Shown here one piece after another: positions 1 to 10,945 of a stretch of 64,000 nt of DNA. The notes beneath the pieces are model-generated. The model ran no database searches and was not told the origin of the DNA. It saw nothing but the letters and a program-made list of their open reading frames with translations. The DNA comes from Patiria miniata (Eukaryota; Echinodermata; Asteroidea; Valvatida; Asterinidae). The position numbers and the translations under genes are program-made. Every line of letters starts with the position of its first letter. The stretch's first letter is position 1. The DNA lies in assembly GCF_015706575.1 (NCBI RefSeq), contig NW_024037063.1:17608927-17672926 (forward strand). The letters are read 5' to 3'.

Positions 1-44
1 TATTGCTGAACACTATCAATCAATACTCTTAAAATGTTTAGTAT

Positions 45-207
45 ACAAATATTGAATGCTTCGAGTGGTGTAGTAAAACTAGCCTCCCGAGGTGATCCAT
101 GGACATTCTATTTTCCCGAGGCGAAGCCGAGGGAAAATAGAATGATCCATGGATCACCGAGGGAGGCTAGTTTTACTTCACCACGAGATAAAGCATTAAA
201 TATTTGT
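45..207. repeat. Hairpin element P1
   Basis: Near-perfect palindrome with ends ACAAATATT / AATATTTGT and the central loop CCCGAGGCGAAGCCGAGGG. The arms, about 60 bp, include CTAGCCTCCC and its complement. It shares ends and loop, but not arms, with the hairpins at 1249, 1683 and 63364. Confidence 0.8.
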
Positions 208-1248
208 TTTATAACACTTCACTTACAGATTCTGCTTGATTTAAATATTTTAAATTATTTAAATCTGAACACAGCTGAAATAAACTTCAATTTCAATACA
301 AAATTGATGGAAAATGTATTTCTCTCTTAAAAACTACCCCTCCACGAAATGTTTGAACCCAAGTCTGCGGCGCGCTCTCTTTGGAATAATACGCGCTACG
401 CACAACGCGCAACGCGCACACCAGCATGCATTTGCACACAAATACCGCGCCGTGGAAATAGTACTTTGGTTGCTAATGGTATAGTACTTTGGTTGCTATG
501 CGCATAGTACTTTTGGCCGTGCACAGAAAGATAGCAAAATTAGAAAGTAACATGTGACTCGCTCTCGGCCAATCAAGACACAGAATCTGTGGGTGAGGTG
601 TTATAATATTTATTATATAACCGACATACAGATCCTTGTCATTTGATTGGTGGAACTCACATCACGTGTCATTCGTTATTACTGCCATTCACGCCGGGGC
701 TCAAAAAGTATTACTATACCTCATACATATTCATGATCGAGAGCCGAACGTTCACTGGTCAATTCACCATCACGTGCCAGATGTTATTCTTGCTGTTTAC
801 CAAACGCGCGCGCGAGGATTCACGCACATTGTAAATACGCATGCGTAGTAGACTGTCGCATGGGTTACCCGTGCGACAGTTTACTACACATGCGCTTTAC
901 AGAGCAATCGAGGAACTGTCGCACGGGTGCAGTACGCACGCGCGAACATCGCACAGGAGAGATGCATGGTTGCACGGTTCGCGTAAATGTTACTTTACAG
1001 AGCTCAATGATGCCGTACTGGAGAAAATGTATAGACCGTGTAAAGATGTCTCCTGTACAAAAGAAAGTTGTACACATTGCAAACAACTGTATTTACAACT
1101 GTAGTAACTGTATTTATATTGCAAACGAACCAAACTAGTAATTGAAGTTGAATCTTTTGGTGAGCTGTACAAGTTTCCCCAAATTTTGTTTTAGGTGCAT
1201 AATAATAAAACAAAATTCGGCAACTGAATATGTATGAGGTATAGTAAA

Positions 1249-1408
1249 ACAAATATAACATGGTTTATTTCGGGTGGACAGTCGATATTAGCTCCCCTCG
1301 GTATTGGAAGTTGACAAACTAGTTCCCTCGGCTTCGCCTCGGGAACTAACCTCCAATACCTCGGGGAGCGAATATCGACTGTCCACCCTCAAACCATGTT
1401 ATATTTGT
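1249..1408. repeat. Hairpin element P2
   Basis: Palindrome with ends ACAAATAT / ATATTTGT and a loop core CTCGGCTTCGCCTCGG, the complement of the P1 loop. Its arms, containing GGGTGGACAGTCGATATT and its complement, are unrelated to those of P1 and P3. Confidence 0.8.
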
Positions 1409-1682
1409 ATACTATCCGCCCATGGGGAATGGGAAATACTATTCAACAGTTAGGATCATGCTTGTTCCATGACGCGGTATTTGTGTGCAAATGCATGCTG
1501 GTGTGTGCGTTCAGCGTTGCGCGTAGTGCGTATTGTTCCAAAGAGCCAGCCCTACAGCGTTGGGTTCAAACATTTTCGTGAAGAGTGGTTTGGAAGAGAG
1601 AAATACGTTTTTCACCAATTTTGTATTGAAATAAAAGTTCAAATATATCAAATGACAAGGATCTATATTTTAGTTATATAAA

Positions 1683-1846
1683 ACAAATATTGAGTGGCTT
1701 TAAATTGTGAAATGGGAGGAATATTATCACTCGGTAAAATCTGGACTTTTCCAGTTCACTCGGCTCCGCCTCGTGAAATGGAAAAGTCCAGATTTTACCT
1801 TGCGATAATATTCCTCCCATTCCACGCTGATCCACTCAATATTTGT
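1683..1846. repeat. Hairpin element P3
   Basis: Palindrome with ends ACAAATATTGAGTGG and complement, and a loop core CTCGGCTCCGCCTCG. The arms, containing GGAGGAATATTATC and its complement, differ from those of P1 and P2. It forms the right edge of the composite insertion. Confidence 0.8.
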
Positions 1847-1849
1847 ATA

Positions 1850-2510
1850 ACATACGTATAGTTTAGAAAATGTATTTAAGTGATTTAGAAAGGTTTTTAT
1901 TTTGCATTGTGTGTCTGCTCATTAATACACCCTACAACAGTTATGATATTAGTAATGTGATGGACGAACTTCAATCGGCCATCCGGGATTCAAGTTGACA
2001 ATTTAACTATGAAGGACTCGGTAGATTAAAGACGGTGAACGCAGACTTTTCCGTACTCAACAATTTATTATTTAAACAGAACATAAGACCGAATCCATAA
2101 ATACACAAACTGCAATCTACAAGGAGCTATGGTGACCACACGCCTCTGGAACACAGACAACCAGCGTGGGGCAAGACCGTGGGTTTTATACAGAATTAAT
2201 ACGGCTGGGTTATAATCAAATTCCAAGGGATACAGTGAATTCGGATTAGGAAGCACATGTACTCGTTCCGCAATTACGTAAGTAAATAATCAGGTGAAGG
2301 CACTGTAAAATAATCAGGTGCATCACAGTAACATAGTGCACAGATATAGATAGTGGTCAGTGAATCAATTTGTACTACTCTCTCTAATTTCCACTGTCAT
2401 TTTTTGCATAAACAATATACGGCTTCCAAATTGGCTGCCAATATGGCTGCATTACGTACGGAGCAAGCCAGCTTATAGCCAGATTTTAACAGTTCATCAA
2501 GCAGGGGCGG
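1850..2510. repeat. Array flank repeat, copy 1
   Basis: This stretch matches 9500-10150 at high identity, from CGTATAGTTTAG onward. It lies downstream of gene A just as the other copy lies downstream of gene B, so it belongs to the tandem unit rather than being an unrelated dispersed repeat. No gene was seen. Confidence 0.75.
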
Positions 2511-2599
2511 CGGAAGGCCGGGGGGGGGCTGGAGGTCCCCCCCCCCCACCCCCCCCCCCTCACCCCCCCCCCCCCCCCCCCCCACCCCCATTTTCCCAG

Positions 2600-3090
2600 G
2601 TCAACAAAAGTGCCCCTCTTGCGGTTATAAATGTGCCCCCTCGAGATGAAAAAAATGCCCCTCAAACGCACAGATGAAGCATAATTATGATCGCCCTGCA
2701 ATTAAATTTGTGTCCTCTCTTGTAATGGAAAACTTCCCCTCAAAAACACAAGTACCCCTCTCGCATTAACAAGATTGTTTACCTCCTCGAGATGAAACAC
2801 TATCCCGTGAAAGCACAAATATCCCTCTCGCAATAATAAAATTGTGCCCCTCTCGAGATGGAAAATTGGCCATCAAAAACGATAGTGCTCCTCTCGCGAT
2901 AACTGCTCGATGTAAAACTGCCCCTCGAAAGCACAATGAGTGCCCCGTTCGCAACCGTGACATTGTGCCGCTCTCATGGAAAACTGGCCTTTAAAAATAC
3001 AAGTGCTCCTCCTCACGCGAATAAAATGGTCACTGAGCTGGCCATCAAAAAGCAACAGTGCCCCTCTCGTGATAAAGAAAAATGGTATCT
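2600..3090. repeat. Degenerate minisatellite, copy 1
   Basis: A run of imperfect units built from words such as CCCCTCTCG, GAGATGAAA and AAAGCACAA, roughly 60 bp apart. It is preceded by a G/C homopolymer tract (2519-2590). The same array follows the same tract at 10240-10725. The reading frames across it have repetitive composition and are not considered genes. Confidence 0.65.
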
Positions 3091-3102
3091 CTAAATAACT
3101 AA

Positions 3103-3315
3103 TCATATTCATGGTCAGACCCAGAGAGGTACTGTCGGGGCGGAGAGTGTGCGGTGTGCCGAAGGCAGTTTTACTCTCTTAAAATTGAAAACGAGGTTGA
3201 AAATGAAGAAGTCCCCGGGGAAGAGGTTGTCTGTTATCAAAGTTGTTTAAAGAACAATTATGAAAAATATTACAGATTGACCAGATGTAATAACGTGCAC
3301 AGTTATATCCATTAA
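3103..3315 (+). CDS. Possible Cys-rich coding fragment
   Basis: A 70-codon open stretch without a start codon at its left edge. It contains the pattern YCRGGECAVC, then about 30 residues rich in Glu and Val, then CYQSC and a Lys/Tyr-rich end. The spaced cysteine pairs and normal codon look are suggestive, but no family is recognised and no clear splice sites were found. The stretch is absent from the corresponding part of unit B, where about 860 bp is missing. It could be an exon remnant or chance. Confidence 0.2.
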   Translation, partial: SYSWSDPERYCRGGECAVCRRQFYSLKIENEVENEEVPGEEVVCYQSCLKNNYEKYYRLTRCNNVHSYIH

Positions 3316-4097
3316 AAATGCCTTATTGCAAAAAGATTACTACGCAAAATTTTCAATTTCCTGCAAAAATTACCAAACTTTTCACCTGCCCTCAAATTCA
3401 TCCGTTCCGATATATTTTCATTTTGGTCCTTACTTTTGTTTCGAAACTTGAAAAAGAAAACATTTTATCGTACAATTAAATACAATTCCTCGAAATTGTA
3501 AAATTATTTTTAACCCGAAGTCTAAAATCGCCACTGCATCTAAACAACTTTCTGCATTACTATATACATGTAGATTTAAAGTGTGCAACATGGTAGTGGT
3601 AATCATTTGTATTGTATTAAGGATTATTTGCATTCATCCCAAAAGTAAGCTACCGGATTATCAAAGAAGCTAAAAATTGCACCGTGCAATTATCCTGTCT
3701 GGCTTGCTGTCATTTCGAAGAAATTAAGAAAAGGAGTTGATTTCTGACGATTATCAATTGACTGATTTTTGAAAATGAAGAGTACTATTGACGAAATCGT
3801 GCTTCACGATAAAAAAATATCGTGCATGGCTTTCACTGTTTCCTCAAAAAGTGTGATATCAACATCCGTGAAACTTCATCAGGTAAGGTTTTGAACACTT
3901 TTCTTTAAATTTTGGAATGGAGTTGTCTTTGAAAGCAGCAAAATGCATGACTTGCAATAATCCTATATGCCTTTGAAGCTATGCATCCTAAGTAGGCCTA
4001 TTTTATGCATGTTGACGATGGTCGACATGTAACTCTAATCTCCGTTTCGCGTGGTTATTTCTCCACATTGGCTTTTAGATTGAGGGCGCTTTTAGCT

Positions 4098-4171
4098 TTA
4101 CCGCAGATCGCCAGCGGCCTCTGCTTCTGCCTGTTGTTCTTGTAAGTCAGCCTCTGCTTCTGCCTGTAGTT
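4098..4171 (-). CDS. Gene A exon 3 (C-terminal tail)
   Basis: The acceptor is ttcatatag, and the exon continues the phase left by exon 2 (G|AA = Glu). It encodes a 24-residue tail with two QAEAEA-type blocks and ends GDLR-stop. The same exon, 93 percent or more identical in protein, closes gene B. Confidence 0.75.
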
Positions 4172-7100
4172 CTATATGAATGAAATAATAATGTAAGAAA
4201 AGTAAAGCATCCCAAATAACAAAGTATACGCCCTGAGAAGGTGGAAGATAACTTTTTGAGTAAAAAAAAATGATTTCATGGGTACTGCAATTACAATTTC
4301 ATTGGGTTACATTATTTAGGGAATAAATGAGTGTTCGGGAGGTATTATAACAATCCGTTTTCGCTCGTATCCCCTGCCCTGCAAACAGGACGCTGGGATA
4401 CTCTGATGAATTCACGCTCTGATTGGTTGGATTTTGCGTGACCAGTGACCTGCGCGTCATCAAGGTCATGACTCTGCAAAGTTCGAAACGGCCGTTAAGA
4501 CTGATTCATTACTCTTTTATTCCAGTTTAGAGATTTTTTTTCTCGTTGAAAAGCGTAATAATGTGGGAAATTATGTAAAACTTAGTGGGGTTGCAAATTT
4601 ACAATTCCCGTTACTCGCTCAGGCTCCGTTTCGAATCACGAAACGATCGGATTGCATTATGCGACGCTCAAAATTTTGTCCACATGGTCCGCAATGAAAC
4701 AGAAATCACATCCGGTATGAATAGTATTTGCGCACAGTGTCTTACTTCGGTCTTGAACAGCTGCAGCCAGATGCTTTATACACAGGTCATAGGGCCACTT
4801 CCTTCACAAGATTATGTGAAGCTCATCAGAGTATCCCAGCGCCCTGTTTGCAGGGCAGGGGGTACAAGCGAAGATGCATGCACGAACGCCATGGTCCAGT
4901 GGTTAGGGTGTTTGACTCACGCATGATGGTGCGTGGGTTCGAACCCGGCCAGGAACATGGTGTTTGTGCCCTTGGGCAAGCAATTGCCTCTCTCCACCCA
5001 GGAGTATGAGTACCGTGAGGGTCGAAAACTGATAATTGAGCGCTGATAATTATCGGCTGCCGCGTGGTCCCATGGCCTGATGAACGGCCCGGGGTAATAA
5101 TTGTAAAAGCGCTTTTTTGTTGATACGATGGAAAGCGCGATTATTATAATAATAATATTGGCTTCTTGTATAGCGCTCATGTCCTGGTGTCCTGCTCCTG
5201 GTGCTCTATTATTACCCTGGCTTTAGCACGGCTGCTTTTATGACGCCCAAGCTTTGAAAGAATTTCTTCCTACCAGGTACCTATTTACATGTACTACACC
5301 TTGCCCGAGCGCACAAGCACCATGTTCCCCGTCAGGATTCGAACCCATTCGTACTCATTTCTCAACGAGTACGAGAACGAATATACGAGTACCAAAAAAT
5401 AGTACGTCGAGTACTTTTCACATAGAAGCAAATTTCAATGCGTCACTTATTTCAAGACCTCTTTGCTGTCAAAGTAGGCAATACACAAAATATTGCAGAA
5501 GCCTCCCAAACAGTAGAAAACTGGTTCTTTTCCTGCATCTAGTACAAAATAATGTAATTCTTGCGGGAGAACATTTGCAAGAGTGCGAGTACGGTTAAAG
5601 CACGAGTACAAATACCGGCAAATTTTTTTTTTGCGAGTACGAGTACCTATTTTCATCCTAACTCAATGCGAATCATAGCATGCATTTGCATTGTATTTTT
5701 ATAAATAGAAAAATGAGGGGGGATACAGAACAATGCTTACCAATTGCCAAATCCTTCCGACCAATGTCTTGAAGTGCCTGCAGCAACTCGCTTAGCAGAT
5801 CTGTACCAGCGTTTTTATTGACATACTCATCAAGCATATCAAAATTGGCCCCCACTTGATCTCTCACATTATTTTTCTCGAAAACTGCAAGTCTTGATTT
5901 CTTGAAGCCCAGTTGTATTCCAAAATCTTGGCCTTTAGTGCCCACATCGTCAGCCAGCTTCTTTAGCCTCTTCTCCGTCAGGAAGTTTGGGATGCCTGCA
6001 AAGGAGCATTCAAAGGAAAATAAATTGGCTAATTACTGAGAGGACAATACCTTATTCACAAACCTTCACAACCCTCGCCTCTGTTTTGTAAATCATGTTT
6101 GGATCCAGGCGAGTGGCATTCCCCCCATTTTCCGTGCAATATTTTCCTTTAAAGCACATGGGGAAAGGAGTGTGGCACCACTGGTACCACAAAACCGTGG
6201 GTTTTGTTTTAAACTCCCAAGCCGAACAATAGCCCGGGCTGTTCACGGGGACATAATTATTTTTGACCCAATCATTTTGTGCACATTACATGTGGATCTA
6301 TTTTGCGTCACACTCACGGCTTGCAATGGAAGCATTTTACTAATTATATAAACTAGGCAAAGAAACATCAGAGAGGAATGTCAAACCCAAAGAAATGCCA
6401 TGATGATGATGTGATTACTTGAAAGGACACCCTCTAGCGGTACGTCAAAGATCGTTTGTCACAATTTTCCCAAATTACCCCTAGATATTCTTTGTACAAT
6501 CTCAAAGGACTTTGCGAGGTTTCAGAATCATGACGTAATCGGACCGGAAGTTTGTGTATTAAGAATTTGAAAATGCTCAGTTTTCTTTCCTTTAATGTAA
6601 CCGGAAGTTGGGTGTTATAAATACATACACTTTAATATTCATTATAATTTCCATATTATTTTAATTGTGATGAACGTTAATCCTATCTGAACTAAATCAA
6701 TATTGAAATTTAACTTGCCAACTGATGATGTCATCAGTGTAAATAAAATGTACACCTATACTGAAATTTATAAAACCCGGAAGGATGCTTTTGGTCAGGT
6801 TAAAACAAATGGATCAACTGGAAACGGATTATTTCTAACAATATTAACAACTTAACTGACCAATACAACAGTTCTAAATAAAGCAATGTATAGCTCTAGC
6901 TATAATTGCAGTATTATTTGTTTGATACAGGAAATGGCCAACATAAAAAATGCTAAGGACAAATTCATCTTTATGATCGGTAGATGGCGAGTTCAGGGCG
7001 AGTTGACGATATTTTATCAATCTAGGTTTTATGAGGAAAAAGTTGGAGAGAGTATGAATAGCTTTGTTATCATAAAAACGAAAATATACTGGAATAGGCG

Positions 7101-8211
7101 GAAAGCATTACCGGTTTAAATGGAAGCGGGTCCCGTCCGTAGCTTGGGAATACCGCAGGAAAAGGTCCAGTACAGAATGCAAGCAACGTCAAGGAAACTT
7201 TAAAACGGCAAAAAAGCCAAAAACTTGCAGGGAAAGGTATGCACAATTGCCCCTATTGAAAGATCGACTGAAAAAGTGCCTACAATTCCTGGCAAGCATA
7301 AACAACTTGGCCACCATTGTCATGACCAAGGTTCACTGCTTCTTGGGTCAAGCATCCATGGCGTATATCACTGGCGCCTTGCACAATATGTATTGCGCGA
7401 GTTAATAATATCATGGACATGTAACGACAGTTTTAAAGAAATATCGATTCGGCACTGCCTGATGATTTAGAAATACATCCACTGTATTCTACAGTGTTTG
7501 TGCATGTGTCATCAAAGTTTGGTGTTTCAAGCACAAAACATTATTATTTCCATATTCCCAAGTGATGTCAATTTTGATATTTTGTACGAAGAACAACGGA
7601 AAAATGTTCAGTGCTTGCATGGTGGACAGCTGAATTTAGTAATCGCTTTATCGAATGGACATAACCTGCGAATGGAGTTTGAAAATTACGTGGAATGTTC
7701 ACAGTTACTAGTCAATACATGTACTTTATCCCTCTGGTATTTTTATGAAATGGGCGAGCCAAATATATTTTTTTACTATTTGTTTTCTAATTCGGTCACT
7801 TTCTTTTGCACTCACGCAGAACATGTAATTTGGGATGTTATGTTTGACTCGGTGTCACTGTTTGCACCCAAAAAGAACTGATAGGTTGAGCATGATAATT
7901 CGAGTCACTCTTCGTATGTGAACTTCAATCTCATGCAATTGTAAGTACAGACATTGGCCCAATATCGGTTGCACTTTATAACTCTACCGTAAAGGTTATA
8001 CACTGATCGCGTCATGAGCCATGGGGAGGTTTTGTTACATGTTTGTTTGATTTGTATTTTGAGTTGTCATTTTATGTGACAGTACTTAACCAATAAAGGT
8101 AACATATAAATCTACACTGTATTTCACTTAGGCATATCTAAACATTGAAGAATATTCCACAAGAATGTGAACATTAATTTTGTTATGTATTTACCAACGC
8201 TTACCTGCCAT
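4098..8211 (-). CDS. Small Death-domain gene A, whole gene
   Basis: Three exons on the minus strand: 8205-8211 (ATG GCA G), 5741-5995 and 4098-4171, stop TAA at 4098-4100. Junctions are GT-AG (donors gtaagc; acceptors ...ttgcag and ...tatatag) and phases agree, giving a predicted 111-residue protein. Residues 11-87 fit a Death domain: Leu-Ala helix 1, the LGF turn, a Met-Leu helix, the TDL step and the GRKDLA closing helix. The tail is Ala/Glu/Gln-rich. There is no signal peptide or membrane segment, so it is probably cytoplasmic. In this superfamily Death domains make homotypic contacts in apoptosis and innate signalling; a stand-alone domain could be an adaptor or a decoy, which is inference. 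No canonical AATAAA was seen in the first 150 bp after the stop. Confidence 0.75.
4370..4872. mobile_element. MITE with TTCGCTCGTA ends, orientation 1
   Basis: About 500 bp with inverted ends of roughly 50 bp (TTCGCTCGTA, CTGCAAACAGGACGC and complements). No coding capacity. The same element occupies the corresponding position in the next unit (11125-11636) with its interior reversed. Confidence 0.75.
4885..5350 (+). mobile_element. tRNA-derived SINE, composite
   Basis: The head (about 4888-4960) has a tRNA-like A box region (GGTCCAGTGGTTAGGGTG) and a B box (GGTTCGAACCC), followed by the SINE-like word CCCTTGGGCAAG. The body runs into a second tRNA-unrelated segment ending near an inverted B-box-like ATTCGAACCC at about 5336. 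The head does not fold into a full tRNA, so it is a SINE and not a tRNA gene. It lies in intron 2 of gene A, between exons 3 and 2. Confidence 0.65.
5330..5660. repeat. GAGTAC-rich low-complexity stretch
   Basis: Repeated GAGTAC/GTACTC words flank about 150 bp of ordinary sequence. Nothing else was seen between the SINE and gene A exon 2. Confidence 0.5.
5741..5995 (-). CDS. Gene A exon 2 (Death domain)
   Basis: 255 nt between acceptor ...ctttgcag and donor G|gtaagc. It encodes almost the whole Death-domain fold: LADDVG, then FGIQLGF, then DMLDEYV, then TDLLSELLQ and IGRKDLAI. It is the most divergent of the three paralogous exons, with about half of residues shared with B and C, but has exactly the same length and phase. 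Confidence 0.8.
6046..6340. repeat. Intron-1 repeat R1, copy 1
   Basis: About 290 bp matching 19788-20070 and 38399-38685, sharing for example ATCCAGGCGAGTGGCATT and CACTGGTACCACAAAACC. In all three genes it lies in intron 1 between exon 2 and the promoter modules, so it probably belongs to the ancestral intron. Confidence 0.7.
6341..6879. other. Intron, nothing recognised
   Basis: AT-rich intron 1 sequence of gene A. No exon, repeat partner or motif was recognised. Confidence 0.4.
6880..7210. repeat. Intron segment inverted relative to unit B
   Basis: Matches the reverse complement of about 21215-21560 at roughly 80 percent, including ATGATCGGTAGATGGC and TTTTATGAGGAAAAAGTTG. The short reading frame across it (6886-7119) is not conserved in the other copy, so it is not called a gene. 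Confidence 0.65.
7590..7905. repeat. Dispersed repeat near exon 1
   Basis: Contains GTGGACAGCTGAATTTAGT and TTCTAATTCGGTCACTTTCTTTT. Related copies occur in the promoter modules of genes B and C and, split by later insertions, in the transporter intron at 60880-61015 and 61870-61950. Confidence 0.6.
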
Positions 8212-8310
8212 TGTTGATCTCGATCAATGAAGTTCAATGGCGTATCGACAATCCATCGTGGCATACTATTTATACACCAGGGACTTTCCGCACAGGTTAA
8301 ACATTAACCA
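8205..8310 (-). promoter_or_regulatory. Gene A promoter and exon 1
   Basis: Reading on the minus strand: a near-palindrome GGTTAATGTTTAACC (8296-8310, HNF1-like), a kappaB site (GGGACTTTCC on the plus strand, 8280-8289), a TATA box TATAAATA (8267-8274), then a leader of about 30 nt from a likely start near 8240 and the coding start ATG at 8209-8211. The first coding exon is only 8205-8211 (ATG GCA G) before donor gtaagc. The tight order kappaB-TATA-start is typical of an inducible immune-type promoter. The words are seen; binding and induction are inferred. Confidence 0.65.
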
Positions 8311-8339
8311 TGCATGATAATAACAAACATGACCCAGTG

Positions 8340-8829
8340 GCGTAGCACGGTCATTTTTATTGGGGGGGGGGGGTTAACAATTCCTTGAAAAGGGCACTTG
8401 CACATCCGTGGTGAAATGTAGACACTTTTTTCCCTCTTGACACTTGGCCGTCCGTAAAATCAAAAAGTGTGTGTGGGGGGGGGGGGGGGGGGGGGGCGGG
8501 GGCTGGTACCAACTGTCAATGGGGGCACTGTTCAAAACCGGTGCACACTAACGGACAATATATGGTGCTTTTCAGGGCGATACATGCGTGAAATTAACCA
8601 AAAAAAGCACCCGTAATGGCTGATGACAAAAAAGGACACGACTTCTTTTGAAAAGTGCACTTGTTCAGAAAAAAAGGGCACTTCTTAAAAAAAAGTGGCA
8701 CTCTTTACAAATTATTGCGGGGGGGGGGGGGTGTTGTGAGTATTTTTGGGAATTTTTGGAATTATCACTGAGGTCTCTGGACCACATGCGGATTGGGTTT
8801 TCAGTCCCTACCTGATTCCGTGGGTTTTC
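8340..8829. other. Intergenic, long G homopolymers
   Basis: Holds G tracts at about 8362, 8476 and 8727 within otherwise ordinary sequence. No gene is supported upstream of the MITE at 8830 except the coding-like end described separately. Confidence 0.4.
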
Positions 8830-9103
8830 TATGGTGGCCCTGAAGGGACATAACATGTTAATTATTTTTGCGACGTCGTGAATTTATTCACGACTAGTGA
8901 ATATTTTCGCGACGTGGTGAATATTTTTACGACTACAGTCGTGAATACATTTACGACTTGTGGCAAAAATATTCACGACGTCGCAAAAAAAAAATTGCGA
9001 CGGGCCGTGAGTAAATACACGACTAGTCGCCAAAAAAAATCACGACGTCGCAAACAAAATTCACAACATGTTATGTCCCTTGCGTCCCTTCAAGGCCACC
9101 ATA
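8830..9103. mobile_element. Foldback MITE, 274 bp, 6-bp target duplication
   Basis: Ends TATGGTGGCC...GGCCACCATA, flanked by GTTTTC on both sides (8824-8829 and 9104-9109). The interior is a quasi-tandem of CGACGTCGTGAAT / ATTCACGAC words. It splits a coding-like stretch on the minus strand. Confidence 0.75.
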
Positions 9104-9109
9104 GTTTTC

Positions 9110-9340
9110 CTCCCACCTAACTGTAATTTCTTCTCCTTTTCTCCCTTCTATAGGTTTCCGTAGTGCCTTTTTAGCCTTAACATAGGGCACATTTGAGGAA
9201 TCCTCGGTTCCATCACCAACAAGAAACAAATGAAATAATAAATAAATTTGTTCGGTTGTCTCTTGTCGGTGTATTTCTTCGGCAATTTTACTTGGGTAAG
9301 AATTACGCTCGATGATGTAGTACTCAAATCCCCAAGACAA
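9110..9340 (-). other. Coding-like fragment of unknown family
   Basis: Minus-strand frame with a charged, protein-like composition (VPYVKAKKALRKP, then GRKGEEITVRWEE) running up to the MITE. A compatible short continuation lies on the other side (about 8750-8829). No family is recognised and no start is identified. It is probably a relic of a gene or transposon rather than a working gene. Confidence 0.25.
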
Positions 9341-9446
9341 TTAACCAAAGAGAAACAACAGAACCAATTCTTGGCTTTGACCGCCAACACGCACCACAGT
9401 ATACACGTAGGCCTACGTGTCCAATTCCTCAACAGCAAGGTTCTAT

Positions 9447-10735
9447 TATTGCTGAACACTATCAATCAATACTCTTAAAATGTGTAGTATTGAACATATA
9501 TACGTATAGTTTAGGAAATTTGTTAAGTGATTTAGAAAAGTTTTTAATTTTGCATTGTGTGTCTGCTCATTAATACACCCTACAACAGTTATGATATTAG
9601 TAATGTGATGGACGAACTTCAATCGGCCATCCGGGATTCAAGTTGACAATTTAACTATGAAGGACTCGGTAAATTAAAGACGGTGAACGCAGACTTTTCC
9701 GTACTCAACCATTTATTATTTAAACAGAACACAAGACAGAATCCATAAATACACAAACTGCAATCTACAAGGAGCTATGGTGACCACATGCCTCTGGAGC
9801 ACAGACAACCAGCGTGGGGCAAGACCGTGGGTATCATACAGAATTAATATGGCTGGGTTATAATCAAATTCCAAGGGATACAGTGAATTCGGATTAGAAA
9901 GCGCATGTGCTCGTTCCGCAATTACGTAACGTAAGTAAATAATCAGGTGAAGGCACTGTAAAAAGGTGCATCACAGTAACATAGTGCACAGATATAGATA
10001 GTGGTCAGTGAATCAATTTGTACTATTCTCTGTAATTTCCACTGTCATTTTTTGCATAAACAATATACGGCTTCCAAATTGGCTGCCAATATGGCTACAT
10101 TACGTACGGAGGAGCAAGCCAGCTTATAGCCAGATTTTAACAGTTCATCAAGCAGGGACGGCAGATGGCCGCGGGGGGGGGGGGGGGGGGGGGGCTGCGC
10201 CCCCCCCCTCCCCCCCCCCCCCCCATTTTCCCAGGCCAACAAAAGTGCCCTCCTCGCGGTTATAAATGTGCCCCCTCGAGATGAAAAAAATGCCCCTGAA
10301 ACGCACAGATGAAAGCATAATTATGATCGCCCTACAATTAAATTTGTGTCCTCTCTTGTAATGGAAAACTTCCCCTCAAAAACACAAGTACCCCTCTCGC
10401 ATTAACAAGATTGTTTACCTCCTCGAGATGAAAAATTATCCCGTGAAAGCACAAATACCCCTCTCGCAATAATAAAATTGTGCCCCTCTCGAGATGGAAA
10501 ATTGGCCATCAAAAACAATAGTGCTCCTCTCGCGATAACTACTCGACATATTAAACTGCACCTCGAAAGCACAATGAGTGCCCCGTTCGCAACCGTGACA
10601 TTGTGCCGCTCTCATGGAAAACTGGCCTATAAAAATAATAGTGCTCCTCCTCACGCAAATAAAATGGTCACTGAGCTGGCCATCAAAAGCAACAGTGCCC
10701 CTCTCGCGATAAAGAAAAATGTTATCTCTAAATAA
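9447..10735. repeat. Array flank repeat, copy 2, with minisatellite
   Basis: Begins with the same bases as position 1 of the window and matches 1-44 joined to 1847-3095, without the composite insertion. It includes the G/C tract (10172-10224) and the degenerate minisatellite (10240-10725). It marks the start of the second unit of the array. Confidence 0.8.
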
Positions 10736-10871
10736 CCTATATGCCTTTGAAGCTATGCATCCTAAGTACGCCTATTTTATGCATGTTGACGATGGTCGAC
10801 ATGTAACTCTAATCTCCGTTTCGCGTGGTTATTTCTCCACATTGGCTTTTAGATTGAGGGCGCTTTTGGCT

Positions 10872-10945
10872 TTACCGCAGATCGCCAGCGGCCTCTGCTT
10901 CTGCCTGTTGTTCTTTTAAGTCAGCCTCTGCTGCTGCCTTCAGTT
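10872..10945 (-). CDS. Gene B exon 3 (C-terminal tail)
   Basis: Acceptor tatatag|AACTG, 74 nt, stop TAA at 10872-10874. It encodes a tail starting ELKAAAEADLKEQQ and ending GDLR; only four residues differ from gene A. Confidence 0.75.

Larger units (their letters stand above)
45..1846. mobile_element. Composite nested foldback insertion
   Basis: The paralogous sequence at about 9447-9500 runs straight through the site, so this block is an insertion. Its outer ends are two hairpins (45-207 and 1683-1846). Inside them, 280-480 and 1430-1690 form long imperfect inverted arms, sharing for example the word GCATGCATTTGCACAC on opposite strands, and a third hairpin sits at 1249-1408. No protein-coding capacity was recognised. 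It reads as a non-autonomous foldback element with secondary insertions. Confidence 0.7.

Noticed and set aside
2360-2700. Proline/glycine-rich open frames over G/C homopolymers (also near 10200, 13400, 16500, 17800, 32450 and 36400)
   Set aside because: They are translations of poly-C/poly-G tracts whose length varies between duplicate copies; no coding signal.
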